Below the pieces are notes generated by a model. That model worked only from the letters and a program-made list of their open reading frames with translations. It was not told where the DNA came from and searched no databases. From assembly GCF_030464885.1 (NCBI RefSeq), contig NZ_JALPRJ010000016.1:1-64000 (forward strand): a stretch of 64,000 nt of DNA, read 5' to 3'. The position numbers and the translations under genes were made by a program. Positions 10,009 to 18,478 of the stretch are shown one piece after another (position 1 is the stretch's first letter; each line of letters opens with the position of its first letter). Source of the DNA: Caballeronia sp. SEWSISQ10-4 2 (GTDB taxonomy: Bacteria > Pseudomonadota > Gammaproteobacteria > Burkholderiales > Burkholderiaceae).

Positions 10009-10796
10009 TGCCTTTTGCCGCCGTCAACGGTATTCAACTCTTCTATCGCGTCGACGTCACTGCCGGCAGCGACGCGCCCTGGCTCGTGCTGTCGAATTCG
10101 CTCGGCGCCGACGTGTCGATGTGGACACCGCAAGTGGAAACGCTCGCAACGAAGTATCGCGTGCTGCGTTATGACACGCGCGGCCACGGCCGTTCGGACT
10201 CACCCAAGGGTCCGTACACGCTCGATCAGCTCGCAGGCGACGTGATCGGTTTGCTCGACACGCTCAACATCAAGCGTGTGCACTATTGCGGCCTCTCGAT
10301 GGGCGGCCTGACCGGCATCGCACTCGCGGCACGGCACCCCGAGCGCTTTGAACGCGTGGTGCTCTCGAACACGGCGGCGCTGATTGGCTCGGACGCGATC
10401 TGGACGCCTCGTGCGGCCAAGGCCCGTGAAGAAGGCGGCATGCCCGCATTGGTCGACGCCGTCCTGTCGCGCTGGTTCACGCCCGGCTTCACGGCGGCGC
10501 AGCCGCTTATGCTGTCGGGTATTCGCGACGTGTTCCGCCACACATCGGGCGAAGGTTACGCGTCGAATTGCGAGGCCATTCGCGACGCCGATGCGCGCGA
10601 AGAAGCCAGGACGATCAAGGCGCCGGTGCTCGTCATTTCGGGCACGCACGACCAGTCCACGACCGCTGCACAAGGGCGCGAGCTGGCCGGATACATTGCG
10701 GGCTCGCGCTATGTCGAACTCGATGCCGCGCACTTGTCGAACATCGAGCAAGCCGATGTTTACACTAAAACGCTGCTCGATTTCCTGGGAGCCTGA
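10008..10796 (+). CDS. pcaD: 3-oxoadipate enol-lactonase
   Basis: 262-residue alpha/beta hydrolase. It opens 3-oxoadipate enol-lactone to 3-oxoadipate. The nucleophile elbow CGLSMGG gives Ser97, the oxyanion region is SNSLGADVSMW, and the catalytic His lies in DAAHLSNIEQ near the C-terminus. The YDTRGHGRSD strand-loop is typical of the family. The gene starts on the stop codon of pcaB (TAATG). It is separate from pcaC, unlike the fused PcaL of some bacteria. Confidence 0.94.
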   Translation: MPFAAVNGIQLFYRVDVTAGSDAPWLVLSNSLGADVSMWTPQVETLATKYRVLRYDTRGHGRSDSPKGPYTLDQLAGDVIGLLDTLNIKRVHYCGLSMGGLTGIALAARHPERFERVVLSNTAALIGSDAIWTPRAAKAREEGGMPALVDAVLSRWFTPGFTAAQPLMLSGIRDVFRHTSGEGYASNCEAIRDADAREEARTIKAPVLVISGTHDQSTTAAQGRELAGYIAGSRYVELDAAHLSNIEQADVYTKTLLDFLGA

Positions 10797-10797
10797 C

Positions 10798-11187
10798 ATG
10801 ACCGAAGACGAACGTTACGAAGCAGGCCTGAGCGTACGTCGTGCAGTGCTCGGCGATGCGCATGTCACGCGCTCGCTTGAAAATCGTACTGATCTCACGA
10901 CCGAATTCCAGAACCTGATCACGCGCTATGCATGGGGCGACATCTGGACGCGTCCCGGCCTGCCGCGCCATACGCGCAGCCTCCTGACCATTTCGATGAT
11001 GGTCGCGCTCAACCGCAGCGAAGAACTCGCGCTGCATCTGCGGGCGGCGAAAAACAACGGCGTCACGCGTGACGAAATCAAGGAAGTGCTGATGCAGACG
11101 GCGATTTATTGCGGTGTCCCGGCAGCGAATTCGGCGTTCCATCTGGCGCAAAAAATCTTCGACGAAGACGATCGCGCGGTTGAGTGA
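10798..11187 (+). CDS. pcaC: 4-carboxymuconolactone decarboxylase
   Basis: 129-residue AhpD-fold protein of the CMD family. It decarboxylates 4-carboxymuconolactone to 3-oxoadipate enol-lactone. Typical segments are TEFQNLITRYAWGDIWTRPG and NNGVTRDEIKEVLMQTAIYCGVP. It starts 1 nt after the pcaD stop, with GGGAGCC upstream. It is the last gene of the operon; a strong terminator follows 38 nt later. The cluster therefore covers every step after ring cleavage, but pcaGH (protocatechuate dioxygenase) is not in this window. Confidence 0.94.
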   Translation: MTEDERYEAGLSVRRAVLGDAHVTRSLENRTDLTTEFQNLITRYAWGDIWTRPGLPRHTRSLLTISMMVALNRSEELALHLRAAKNNGVTRDEIKEVLMQTAIYCGVPAANSAFHLAQKIFDEDDRAVE

Positions 11188-11224
11188 TTGTTTTGAGCGT
11201 CAAAAAATAACAGGCGGAGACAAA

Positions 11225-11258
11225 GATGGCGGCGTTGTTCACAACGCCGCCATCTTTT
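11225..11258 (+). terminator. Rho-independent terminator of the pca operon
   Basis: GATGGCGGCGTTG and its complement CAACGCCGCCATC form a 13-bp stem with a 4-nt loop, followed by TTTT. Confidence 0.9.
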
Positions 11259-11690
11259 CAATTGAGGCCGCCGGTTTTAATTTTTTGCGCGTTTCTTGTC
11301 TGCACGCGCACAAGACGTTTTAGCTCACTCAGGATACACGGCCCCTCGATAGCCGGAAACCTTCTTGCGTCATCTCAGTGAAAAATGCACAAATAGTGCG
11401 TAGTAGAAGCTCGAGATCTCTATCGAATGGTCTATCTCCCGTCGTTTTAAGAGTTTTCTGATCGGGGAAATTTATCTTGACCTGTCACAGTGGCACACGA
11501 GCGTGCTACCGGCTTTCTGCCTGACAGGAACCACATTGATGACCGTCTGCTAGCCGCTGAAGCAATTCGGCGGCTGTGCGCGTTCCTGCGCACGCTCAAG
11601 TCGTCGGCCCGGATTGATCGACCGTCCAGGCCGATGCCAATGATTCCGAGGGCGCGTCCGCGTGTCTCAAGACCTGAGTGAGCAAAAGCA
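11259..11690. other. Intergenic stretch with no recognised gene
   Basis: No frame here has a convincing start, RBS and protein-like composition. Several overlapping frames of about 60-140 codons exist but look like GC-driven shadows. No repeat or strong hairpin was seen. Confidence 0.5.
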
Positions 11691-12017
11691 ATGAACAAGA
11701 CGCAGCGCGTGGTATCGAAGAAGCAGAATGAAGTGTCCGTTGGTCTGCGTGCGACCGGCTCGCACGATCTTTTGAAGGTCGCGGGCTCCATTCGGCGAAC
11801 ACGCGTGGGCGCCGCGGTATTCGTCGCGCTTGCGCCCGTCTCCTTGGTGGCCGTGTCGCAGGCATCGAGCGCCGCGCTCGTGGACAATCTTGCGAACGCA
11901 TCGAATGAACGCGCGCAGGTTTATTCGTCGCAAGTACGCGAGGCGTTAAGCGCGGTTGCGCCGCGCGCCGCGGGGTCCGGCAGCGATGGCGCACGCCAGT
12001 TCGCGACGGTTGCCTGA
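11691..12017 (+). CDS. Hypothetical protein with possible signal peptide
   Basis: 108-codon ORF. The first 37 residues are basic, followed by a hydrophobic stretch VGAAVFVALAPVSLVAVSQA and a Ser/Ala-rich tail, so it resembles a long signal peptide. The MNKTQRVV start vaguely recalls the extended signal peptide of autotransporters, but there is no passenger. Its 3' end overlaps the DUF2844 pseudogene on the other strand. It may be a remnant or a chance frame. Confidence 0.2.
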   Translation: MNKTQRVVSKKQNEVSVGLRATGSHDLLKVAGSIRRTRVGAAVFVALAPVSLVAVSQASSAALVDNLANASNERAQVYSSQVREALSAVAPRAAGSGSDGARQFATVA

Positions 12018-12461
12018 CGCGCGGCCGCTGAAATTGCGCAAACGTACGGCGGTTTCCACCATGAGGTCGCTGCTGCTCACGCGTGACGAGGGCAGGCCAT
12101 TTGCATTGGGTAAGGCCGCGCTCGCGCCTTGTCGATATCGATCGAACCATGTGCCGAGCAGTGCTGCGAGATCGGGCATGGCGGGGCCGTCCCAGCTGAC
12201 GGCATAAACCTGTCCCGATGACGCCACGTACTGGCGCACGCGAATCTGGTTGGCATCGGTTGATTCCTGCTAGCGCACCGCGCTGTTAGCGGCCTGGTGC
12301 AGCACGGCAGCCGATGCATCCGCTGTGTCCAATGAACTCGATGAACCCATTGCAGCAATCGCGACAGTGGCTCCAAGTTGTGCGTATGCCGATCCGCTTG
12401 CTGCAATCACCAGCGAGGCAGCGGTTGCCCGAAGAGGGATGAGAGACTTGACGTGAGGCAT
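11946..12461 (-). pseudogene. DUF2844 family protein interrupted by an amber stop
   Basis: From ATG 12461 the minus strand encodes a signal peptide (AATAASLVIAASGSAYAQ-like hydrophobic segment, cut near AYA|QLG), the usual start of DUF2844 secreted proteins. After 63 codons it meets TAG at 12270-12272. The same frame then continues without break: RVRQYVASSGQVYAVSWDGP and PDLAALLGTWFDRY, the core DUF2844 motif. The last residues after NFSGRA do not look like the family, suggesting a second lesion near 12010. The usual DUF3443 partner gene is not found next to it. The secreted product is presumably no longer made. Confidence 0.7.
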
Positions 12462-12889
12462 GGCGTTACTCCGTTCTCCTGGCCGTTCTTGTTGTCGAGA
12501 ACTAATTTTAGGATCGCGATGCGTTCAAAAAACGAGTTAGGAATTGTCTTGCAGGGTCTTTAAAAATCTCAGCATAAATAGTTAAAAGTGCTTATTAAAC
12601 AACGTGTTGGTTGTGAAAATGAGACTAGGACAAAGCAAGAATGAATGTCATAAATTGTCTCTTGCGTGGTCAGTAAAACGAGTTATGAGATTGAAAAGAG
12701 ATTTCGGGGAGTAAGAAAAGCGAGCAGGACAGGGCGTAGAAACGGATGCGCGAAAGTGTGCAGAAAGATCCCGGTTGGCAGAACCCGGGCGCACGACGTC
12801 CATGCGAATTTCAAGGTCCGGAATTCGTGCCCGGGTGCATGTCGTTAATGTTCTGTCATTTGGGGCGTATGGCGTCAGGGGCACTGTTT
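12462..12889. other. Intergenic stretch upstream of bamC
   Basis: This AT-richer spacer holds no recognised gene. In related genomes I would expect dapA immediately before bamC; no dihydrodipicolinate synthase sequence is visible in any frame here. The strand switch from the DUF2844 remnant and the promoter at 12890 suggest that bamC is transcribed alone. Confidence 0.5.
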
Positions 12890-12919
12890 TTGCACGGCGG
12901 AGCGTGGGACCGGTAAAAT
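12890..12919 (+). promoter_or_regulatory. Probable sigma-70 promoter of bamC
   Basis: TTGCAC (12890-12895), an 18-bp spacer and TAAAAT (12914-12919), ending 52 bp before the bamC ATG. Both hexamers are close to consensus. Confidence 0.6.
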
Positions 12920-12971
12920 GCTTGGTTGATCCACGGAAAACGCCGTGGCGTAGCGGAAGGATTTCCCAAAC

Positions 12972-14183
12972 ATGACAGATTTTCGTGTGAACAAGCCGGC
13001 TTTGAAGGTGGCGGCCCTCTTGATGGTGGGTGGCCTTGTTGCCGGATGCGGTACGTCGTCTCCGAATGCAATCAATTACAAGAGCGATTCCCGATCAAAA
13101 CAGGCATCCCTCGCCGTCCCGCCCAATCTGCTCGATGAAACGGGGGATCAGCGCTCGTTGCCGCCGCAGGGCGGGCAGGCATCGCTATCTGATCTCCAGC
13201 AGGTCCAGAAGGCCGCCCCGAACGCACCCACGGTTATCCCGCCCGTGTCCGGCATGCATATCCAGCGTGACGGCACGGAGCGCTGGCTGGTCATCGACAG
13301 CAAAACGCCCGAACAGGTCTGGCCGCAGATCCGCCGTTTCTGGCAGGAGCAGGGCTTTTTGCTGGTCGTGGACGCGCGCGACAAGGGCGTCATGGAAACC
13401 GACTGGAACGAAACGCATCCGCAGATCTCGGACGGGCTGATTCGTAACACGCTGACAATGGCAACAGGCAACTCCTACGTTGCCGCCGAACGCAACAAGT
13501 ACCGTACCCGGCTCGAGGCAGCGCCGAACGGTGGCACGTATGTGTTCGTGAGCCAGAAAGGCATGCGCGAAGCGCTCACGGGCACCAATAACGAGCAAAG
13601 CCAGTGGCAAGCCAAGCCGAACGATCCCGCGCTGGAAGGCGAATACCTGAAGCGCTTGATGGCGAACCTCGGGCTGGCCGACGCGCGTCAGGCAAGCGGC
13701 CAGACCGGCGCGACCGACGCAGCCATGGCTGCTGCCGCGGCAGCGAGCTCGCCATCGGCGGCTACGTCGGCGCAGCGGGCCGCGCAGAACGCCACCCTCG
13801 CGGCGCAGACGCCGATCAAGGAAGACGTGGTGCCGGAGGCCAGCTCGGTTGAGATCAACCTGCAGGAACCCTACGATCGCGCGTGGCTGCGTGTAGGCCT
13901 GGCGCTGGACCGCACGAACTTCACCGTCGACGATCGTGATCGTGGCCGAGGCATTTACTTCGTCCGGTATGTCGATCCCAAGGACATGACGTCGGCCGAG
14001 CAGGGCTTCTGGAACCAGGTATTCCACGGCAAGAAAGAGAAGCTTGCGAAGAATTATGAGGTGAACGTGCGCGCGCTTACGGAGACGCAGACGCGCGTGT
14101 CGATCATCGATAGCAAGGGCAACGTCGACTCCTCGCCGCAAGCGCGGCAGATCATGGGCTTGCTCGACGACCAGTTGCATTGA
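12972..14183 (+). CDS. bamC: Outer membrane protein assembly factor BamC
   Basis: 403-residue lipoprotein, an accessory subunit of the BAM complex that inserts beta-barrel proteins in the outer membrane. The signal peptide ends at a lipobox LVAGC (Cys26). After it comes the conserved unstructured lasso with YKSD and LAVPPNLLDE, then two helix-grip domains (about residues 90-230 and 285-400). An Ala-rich linker separates them. It starts at ATG 12972 with its own promoter and ends before a terminator, so it is monocistronic here. This is unusual because bamC commonly follows dapA. Confidence 0.9.
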   Translation: MTDFRVNKPALKVAALLMVGGLVAGCGTSSPNAINYKSDSRSKQASLAVPPNLLDETGDQRSLPPQGGQASLSDLQQVQKAAPNAPTVIPPVSGMHIQRDGTERWLVIDSKTPEQVWPQIRRFWQEQGFLLVVDARDKGVMETDWNETHPQISDGLIRNTLTMATGNSYVAAERNKYRTRLEAAPNGGTYVFVSQKGMREALTGTNNEQSQWQAKPNDPALEGEYLKRLMANLGLADARQASGQTGATDAAMAAAAAASSPSAATSAQRAAQNATLAAQTPIKEDVVPEASSVEINLQEPYDRAWLRVGLALDRTNFTVDDRDRGRGIYFVRYVDPKDMTSAEQGFWNQVFHGKKEKLAKNYEVNVRALTETQTRVSIIDSKGNVDSSPQARQIMGLLDDQLH

Positions 14184-14270
14184 AGTGCATGCCGGCGGCT
14201 TTCAGGCGGCTGGTTCAGGAAACTGAAGCAGTCGGTTGAACGCCACCAGAAGACGCCGAGCACCATGACC

Positions 14271-14301
14271 AACCCGCCTGACTTCAAGGCGGGTTTTTTT
14301 A
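14271..14301 (+). terminator. Rho-independent terminator of bamC
   Basis: AACCCGCCT-gacttca-AGGCGGGTT: a 9-bp stem directly followed by six or more T, about 90 nt after the bamC stop. Confidence 0.9.
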
Positions 14302-14500
14302 TGTGTCGGGGAGTATTTAAAGCAATGGAGTAAGCATTTTGCGCGGGAATGCGCGGTAACGCGCGCGAGCAACCGAAGTCGCCACGTTACGCTTCGAGCG
14401 AAGGGAGTCGAGCTTTGATGATGTCGATGTCGCGTTACAGGAAGTAGTTACATTGTCTTGGATCAGACGCTGTTTTTGCTTTTTTATGTGCGGGAAAGCT

Positions 14501-14717
14501 TATAGGAATCAATCGCATAGGGATTACATTGCATCTATGGCATGTAATCTGCTGGTGCCCGCGGCGAAAGCGCATTGCTGTGTCACATCGCCGCGTGTCA
14601 CCCATTTTTGTTCTCGAATTGCGGTCCGCTGGCCAAGCGGATCTCGATGGCCCCGTCGCCTATCCTCGTAGGGCGACGGCTTTTGCCCGCGCTCCCCAAG
14701 GGAACGCGGGCTTTTTT
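14501..14717 (+). ncRNA. Candidate structured RNA with two tandem terminators
   Basis: Five stem-loops lie in about 200 nt with no ORF of quality: 14522-14549 (GATTACA/TGTAATC), 14560-14595 (CGCGGCGA/TCGCCGCG), 14625-14641 (TCCGC/GCGGA), 14653-14679 (CCGTCGCC/GGCGACGG, then TTTT) and 14685-14711 (GCCCGCG/CGCGGGC, then TTTTTT). The last two look like intrinsic terminators. A weak promoter (TTGCTT 14476, TATAGG 14501, 19-bp spacer) would start the RNA near 14513. The final terminator is 76 nt before the ABM-domain gene, so this could be an independent sRNA or a regulatory leader. I do not recognise a known Rfam family. Confidence 0.4.
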
Positions 14718-14793
14718 CTTGTGCGTCCCAAGGCCGTTTCTGCGACCGCTCGGCGTCAACGTTATGCTTGATCCTTTACTCTGGAGTCAAGTC

Positions 14794-15081
14794 ATGACGG
14801 AAATCGCCGTGGTCGCAACATTCGTCGCCAAGCCGGGCAACGAGGAGAAACTGAAGGAAGCGCTGCAAGGCATCGTGGCGCCGACGCTGAAGGAACCCGG
14901 AGCACTTCAGTACGACCTGCATCGCGACATCAAGGAGCCGCGCCGGTTCGTGTTCTTCGAGCGGTGGCTGAGCGAGGCGGCGCTGGCGCAGCACAACCGG
15001 ACGCCACATATCCAGGCGCTCGGCAAGACACTGCCGGACCTGATCGAACACGGCGAAATCAACGTGGTGGCGAAGCTCTGA
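14794..15081 (+). CDS. ABM-domain protein, putative quinol monooxygenase
   Basis: 95-residue antibiotic biosynthesis monooxygenase (ABM) domain protein, a small ferredoxin-like fold that works as a dimer and, in YgiN-like members, oxidises quinols without cofactor. Visible are the first strand IAVVATFVAKPGNEEKLKEAL, the second strand GALQYDLHRDI, FVFFERWLSEAAL and the last HIQALGKTLPDLI. The ATG at 14794 follows CTGGAG; the longer frame upstream runs back through the terminator hairpins and is not coding. The substrate is unknown. Confidence 0.85.
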   Translation: MTEIAVVATFVAKPGNEEKLKEALQGIVAPTLKEPGALQYDLHRDIKEPRRFVFFERWLSEAALAQHNRTPHIQALGKTLPDLIEHGEINVVAKL

Positions 15082-15124
15082 ACGGCTGCATCGAGCCGTG
15101 CACGAACGTCAATGCATCAATGCA

Positions 15125-15388
15125 TCAATGTGTCTCGTGCGGCACGTCAAGAATCAGGATGATGGTCCAGTCGGCGTCGCCGTCGTGATGGTACTGACGC
15201 TCGGCCACAATGAACGGCTGCTGTTTGCCGTCCGGGCCGAGGAACAGCACATCGCCTTCCATTGGCAGGCACTCCACGGGCGGCAGCGCAAGGTACGCGT
15301 CCTTGTCTTTCGCGTTACGCGGCATCAGCTTTTCAATCTTGCGCGAAGCTGCTTCCGTCCATTCGATATCCAGCTGGATGTTGCTCAT
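15125..15388 (-). CDS. Conserved hypothetical protein, 87 aa
   Basis: Intact 87-residue cytoplasmic protein starting MSNIQLDIEWTEAASRKIEK. The sequence is well balanced, with beta-like segments AYLALPPVECLPMEGDVLFL and DWTIILILDVPHE, and ends with His. ATG 15388 follows GAGGAACGT on the minus strand. It resembles a small family conserved in Burkholderia-type genomes, but I cannot assign a domain. It converges with the ABM gene. Confidence 0.65.
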   Translation of the reverse strand: MSNIQLDIEWTEAASRKIEKLMPRNAKDKDAYLALPPVECLPMEGDVLFLGPDGKQQPFIVAERQYHHDGDADWTIILILDVPHETH

Positions 15389-15487
15389 ACGTTCCTCCGC
15401 ACACGAGTGCGATTCAATTTATCGACGCGGAATGTAGCATACGCCGCGTCGGCGAACGCATCGTTGCCTGAAGTTGGCGCCACGAAG

Positions 15488-15529
15488 AAAAGCCGGATAT
15501 GACGCCTCGTGCGTCATATCCGGCTTTTT
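15488..15529 (-). terminator. Rho-independent terminator, probably bidirectional
   Basis: AAAGCCGGATATGACGC and its complement form a 17-bp perfect stem with a short loop. T-runs flank it in both orientations. It would end the minus-strand secreted-protein gene at 15581-15820. Confidence 0.9.
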
Positions 15530-15580
15530 TCGCCGAACGGCTAACGTTTGCGCGCCGTTGCGACGCATACACCGAATCGC

Positions 15581-15820
15581 TTATTGGGCCATGCTCTTCG
15601 AATGCTTCATGCCCGACTTCTTGTGATGCATGGTGCCTTTGTGCATCGGCATTTCGGTCTGCATGCTCGACTGGCGCGTCTGCAGGTCCTGCGCGCGCTG
15701 CTCGATATCGGAGATCTTGGCCGGATCGGTGCTCATCGTGACGCCCTGATCGGATTGCGCGAATGCTGCGCTGGTCATTGCGCTCAGGGAAAACAAGACT
15801 GCCAGGGACATTTTCTTCAT
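15581..15820 (-). CDS. Small secreted protein with His/Met/Lys-rich tail
   Basis: 79 residues. A clear Sec signal peptide (MKKMSLAVLFSLSAMTSAAFA, cut before QSDQG) is followed by a short helical region and a C-terminal tail with KGTMHHKKSGMKHSKSM, rich in His, Met and Lys. The start is ATG 15820, close behind a GGAGGTAAC; four codons upstream is a weaker start. Such tails can bind metal ions, but that is speculation. Single gene with its own terminator. Confidence 0.65.
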   Translation of the reverse strand: MKKMSLAVLFSLSAMTSAAFAQSDQGVTMSTDPAKISDIEQRAQDLQTRQSSMQTEMPMHKGTMHHKKSGMKHSKSMAQ

Positions 15821-16098
15821 TGTTACCTCCATAGACTCGTTGAACCCGGGTTGGCCTGTCCCGATTGGCGAGACATTACACGTTGCGCAGCAAATACCGA
15901 TCCTGCCCGCGAATCGTTACATGTAGTTACAGTGTTGTCACATTTCAGCGATGACACTGCGTTTTGACTCTAACAGAGCATCAGCCCGGCCAGTCGATTG
16001 ACTGAGCCGGCGATAATACCGGCGAAGCTCATTGGTTTCTAGTACTGAATTTCGAGATACCCGTCGGTTCCATGGCACGATTTGTAACGGCAGCTCGA

Positions 16099-16878
16099 CT
16101 AATACAGCCGCAAGCTCCTGTACACGTAAAAGCGTGCGACGCCGACCAGCTCATGAAGCGCGGTTTCCGCGTCGATGAAACCACGCGACCGCGGAAAGAA
16201 CGTAGCCTTCGATTGCCGCGCGTTGCTGACGAAAGCTTGCGCGTTGATGCCGAAAGCATTGAAGGCAAGCAACGCCCGGTGCATGTGATAAGCCGACGTA
16301 ATCAATACCAGCGTCTCGTCACGTTCGGGCTGCACGAGGCTCGCGACATTGCGAGCGTTCTGGTACGTGTCGAGACTTTCATTTTCCCGCACGAGATCGG
16401 TGGCGCTTACGCCGCGAGCGAGCAGGAAGGGCGCGTAATTGTCGGCTTCCGCTTGTTCGTGATGCTGAGGGTTGCCCCCGCTTACGATCACGCGGCAGGC
16501 ACCGCCTGCACGCCTGCACTCACGGTACAGCTCGGCTGTGACAACAATGCGTACAAATGCATCACGTTTGGGAACCAGGTGTTTGTCGTCGTCGTAGCGG
16601 GTGCCTCCGCCAAGCAGCACAAAAGTCGTTCGCGATGCGAAATGCACGTCTTGCGGCGTCGACTTCTCTTCGAAACCGCGCTGCGCAAGGTGGAGCAGCG
16701 GTGCCGAAAGCCAACCCGCCCCCAGCGCCCAGAACAGCACGATGCAAACAGTCGCGACGGCGCGCCTGCGCTGTCGCCAAACGGCGAACAGTGCAAAGAA
16801 AAGCAGCAATAAAGTTATAAGAACCAATTTGGTTTGAGGTAACGTATAGGTTTTCGAGATAATCCGCTTCGTGGTCAT
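16099..16878 (-). CDS. YdcF/ElyC family membrane protein (DUF218)
   Basis: 259 residues with two N-terminal membrane helices (about 18-35 and 42-60) and a periplasmic or cytoplasmic DUF218 domain. Family motifs are TFVLLGGGTRYDDD near residue 85, CRVIVSGGNPQ near 128, ENESLDTYQNARN near 163 and LVLITSAYHMHRAL near 187. In E. coli the relative ElyC affects envelope polymer metabolism and YdcF is of uncertain function. Single gene; no terminator seen. Confidence 0.85.
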   Translation of the reverse strand: MTTKRIISKTYTLPQTKLVLITLLLLFFALFAVWRQRRRAVATVCIVLFWALGAGWLSAPLLHLAQRGFEEKSTPQDVHFASRTTFVLLGGGTRYDDDKHLVPKRDAFVRIVVTAELYRECRRAGGACRVIVSGGNPQHHEQAEADNYAPFLLARGVSATDLVRENESLDTYQNARNVASLVQPERDETLVLITSAYHMHRALLAFNAFGINAQAFVSNARQSKATFFPRSRGFIDAETALHELVGVARFYVYRSLRLY

Positions 16879-17138
16879 CGCATTCTTGAGAATGCATCGC
16901 CGGAACTGCGGAACGCGTTGCGAAAGTTGTGTAATGCGTTTAACGGGCGCTCGGAATTATAAGTAGCGGTAAGCAGAAACAAGCAGCACCTAGCGCAAGC
17001 GGCGGCTGCGAGTTCCGGTCAGGGGCCGCAGAGTCGGCATTTTGACTGGTTTCGGGGCGTGCCGCGTTTAGTCGGTGCCGCTGGCAGTCTCTTACTGCCA
17101 TGTGGCGCCGTCACGGCTGCACTGGAAGACATAACGAG

Positions 17139-17453
17139 ATGACCACGTATTCAAACGAAGCCGTACTAGAAGCGCTCCGGCGAGCGCAGTATCGTCAAGT
17201 TCCGTGGGCAAAACGCCCTAACGTTTTCAGCCATCTGCGCGACCTGGGCCTGCTGGAACTGGTCCGGCAACGCACCGTAGCACCCGCGCCCGGTTTTCAC
17301 GCACCTGTGGATATTGCAGTGGTCACCGAGCGGGGCAAACTCGAATTCTCCCGGCTTGCGCGCGACGAACGTTCGATGGAATGGGATCTGCACCGCGCCG
17401 CACCCTATTCTCCGGCGGTGATTCAGGAACCGATGGCCGAAGCGCGCGCTTAA
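17139..17453 (+). CDS. Conserved hypothetical protein, 104 aa
   Basis: Starts at ATG 17139 with ACGAG upstream; the longer frame adds 13 codons without RBS. The N-terminal half, TYSNEAVLEALRRAQYRQV then FSHLRDLGLLELVRQRT, looks like a small winged-helix-like or marR-like fold, followed by VDIAVVTERGKLEFSRLARD, a beta hairpin. No signal or membrane segment. Function unknown; could be a small DNA-binding protein. Confidence 0.55.
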   Translation: MTTYSNEAVLEALRRAQYRQVPWAKRPNVFSHLRDLGLLELVRQRTVAPAPGFHAPVDIAVVTERGKLEFSRLARDERSMEWDLHRAAPYSPAVIQEPMAEARA

Positions 17454-17603
17454 AACCTTCCCATCCACCGCGTTTCGCGGTGTGTGCTTCGCAGTGCTCG
17501 AAGGTCGGGCAAACGGTTGCGCCACGGGTGTGCCGCGGTTACGCCATCGAAACGAAGTGGCGAGAGTGGCGCGCTGATGACGGCGACTAAAATTCCGGCG
17601 AAA

Positions 17604-17632
17604 AAAAGCCCGTATCGCAAGGATACGGGCAT
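17604..17632 (-). terminator. Rho-independent terminator (minus strand)
   Basis: GCCCGTATC-cttgc-GATACGGGC read on the minus strand, followed by TTTTTTT. It would end transcription from the small gene at 17788-18048. Confidence 0.85.
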
Positions 17633-17787
17633 ACCGGATTTGCTACTGCCACGCTGTGCTCATGGCATAACTTCCGACTTGCGCGACGGGGAAGGGTTCC
17701 CCATCAGCTAAATACAGCTTAAACAGCTTAAACAGCTTATACGCGGCAACATTCTGGCGGCCATGTGCTCATGTGCACGCCGGCTAC

Positions 17788-18048
17788 TCAACGGTGATGC
17801 TGACGATCCCCGCGATCAGGCTCCGGCCGCGTGCGTGCGTTGTTCGCTATATCGCCGCGCAAATCCCCGCGTGGCGCCGGCTCGGTCATTTTGCGGCCAC
17901 GCATCTGTTCCTTCTTCCATGCCTGCAGGCTGGCCTGCGTATCGGCGCGCAACGCGAAGTTACCCGCTGGTGATTCGGCGTGCACCTGAATCGCCGTACA
18001 AAGCGATGAAACCACAATGCCGCACGCCAGCAGTGACATTGGTTTCAT
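17788..18048 (-). CDS. Small secreted hypothetical protein, 86 aa
   Basis: Signal peptide MKPMSLLACGIVVSSLCTAI then VHAESPAG (cut after HA). The mature part of about 60 residues is basic and polar, with LQAWKKEQMRGRKM and an Arg/Asp-rich tail. A terminator on the same strand lies about 155 nt downstream, and GGGGAAT precedes the ATG, which support a real gene. No domain recognised. Confidence 0.5.
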   Translation of the reverse strand: MKPMSLLACGIVVSSLCTAIQVHAESPAGNFALRADTQASLQAWKKEQMRGRKMTEPAPRGDLRGDIANNARTRPEPDRGDRQHHR

Positions 18049-18297
18049 GATGAAAATTCCCCTTCGGACCGGATATCGGTCCGCTAGCCAGCTTCACACG
18101 CTATGCCAGTGCACGAAAGGGTGCTGTAAATATTGGTAAAGAGTTGTTTCGTGAGCGTTGGGACCGGACACGACGAGTCATTGCGAGACGGGTGTTCGCG
18201 TGGTCGCAATATCAATGTGCGCAAAACGAGAATGCACGTCATGCGCTCGCTTTCGATAAACGAAAAGCGAGCGCTTGCCGGCAAATTTTTGACTGAC
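18049..18297. other. Intergenic stretch with inverted repeats
   Basis: No gene is seen in 18049-18478. It holds a palindrome GCGCTCGCTTT/AAAGCGAGCGC (18243-18273) and a small one CGGACCGGATATCGGTCCG (18066-18084) near the start of the secreted-protein gene. Either could be an operator or a processed hairpin. Confidence 0.4.
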
Positions 18298-18322
18298 TAA
18301 AACGGTCTGCGAGCGCAGACCG
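18298..18322 (-). terminator. Rho-independent terminator (minus strand)
   Basis: CGGTCTGCG-CT-CGCAGACCG followed by TTTT on the minus strand, about 155 nt beyond the stop of the transposase-domain gene at 18479. Confidence 0.7.
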
Positions 18323-18478
18323 GTGGCTCGTCACTCGAGGGAACGCATCGGGTGGGAGCCCGGGTAAAGCGCAGGAAACCTGCGCGCGGGTGCTTCGCGT
18401 AAGCCTGATCGTACAGCGTGGGTCGTACAGCGATCGACCATACAGCCCGAACGTGCAACTTGCCGCGCAAACAGAGTC

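Noticed and set aside
14501..14717. Hairpin cluster considered as 6S RNA
   Set aside because: 6S RNA is one long rod with a central bubble; here there are five separate short hairpins.
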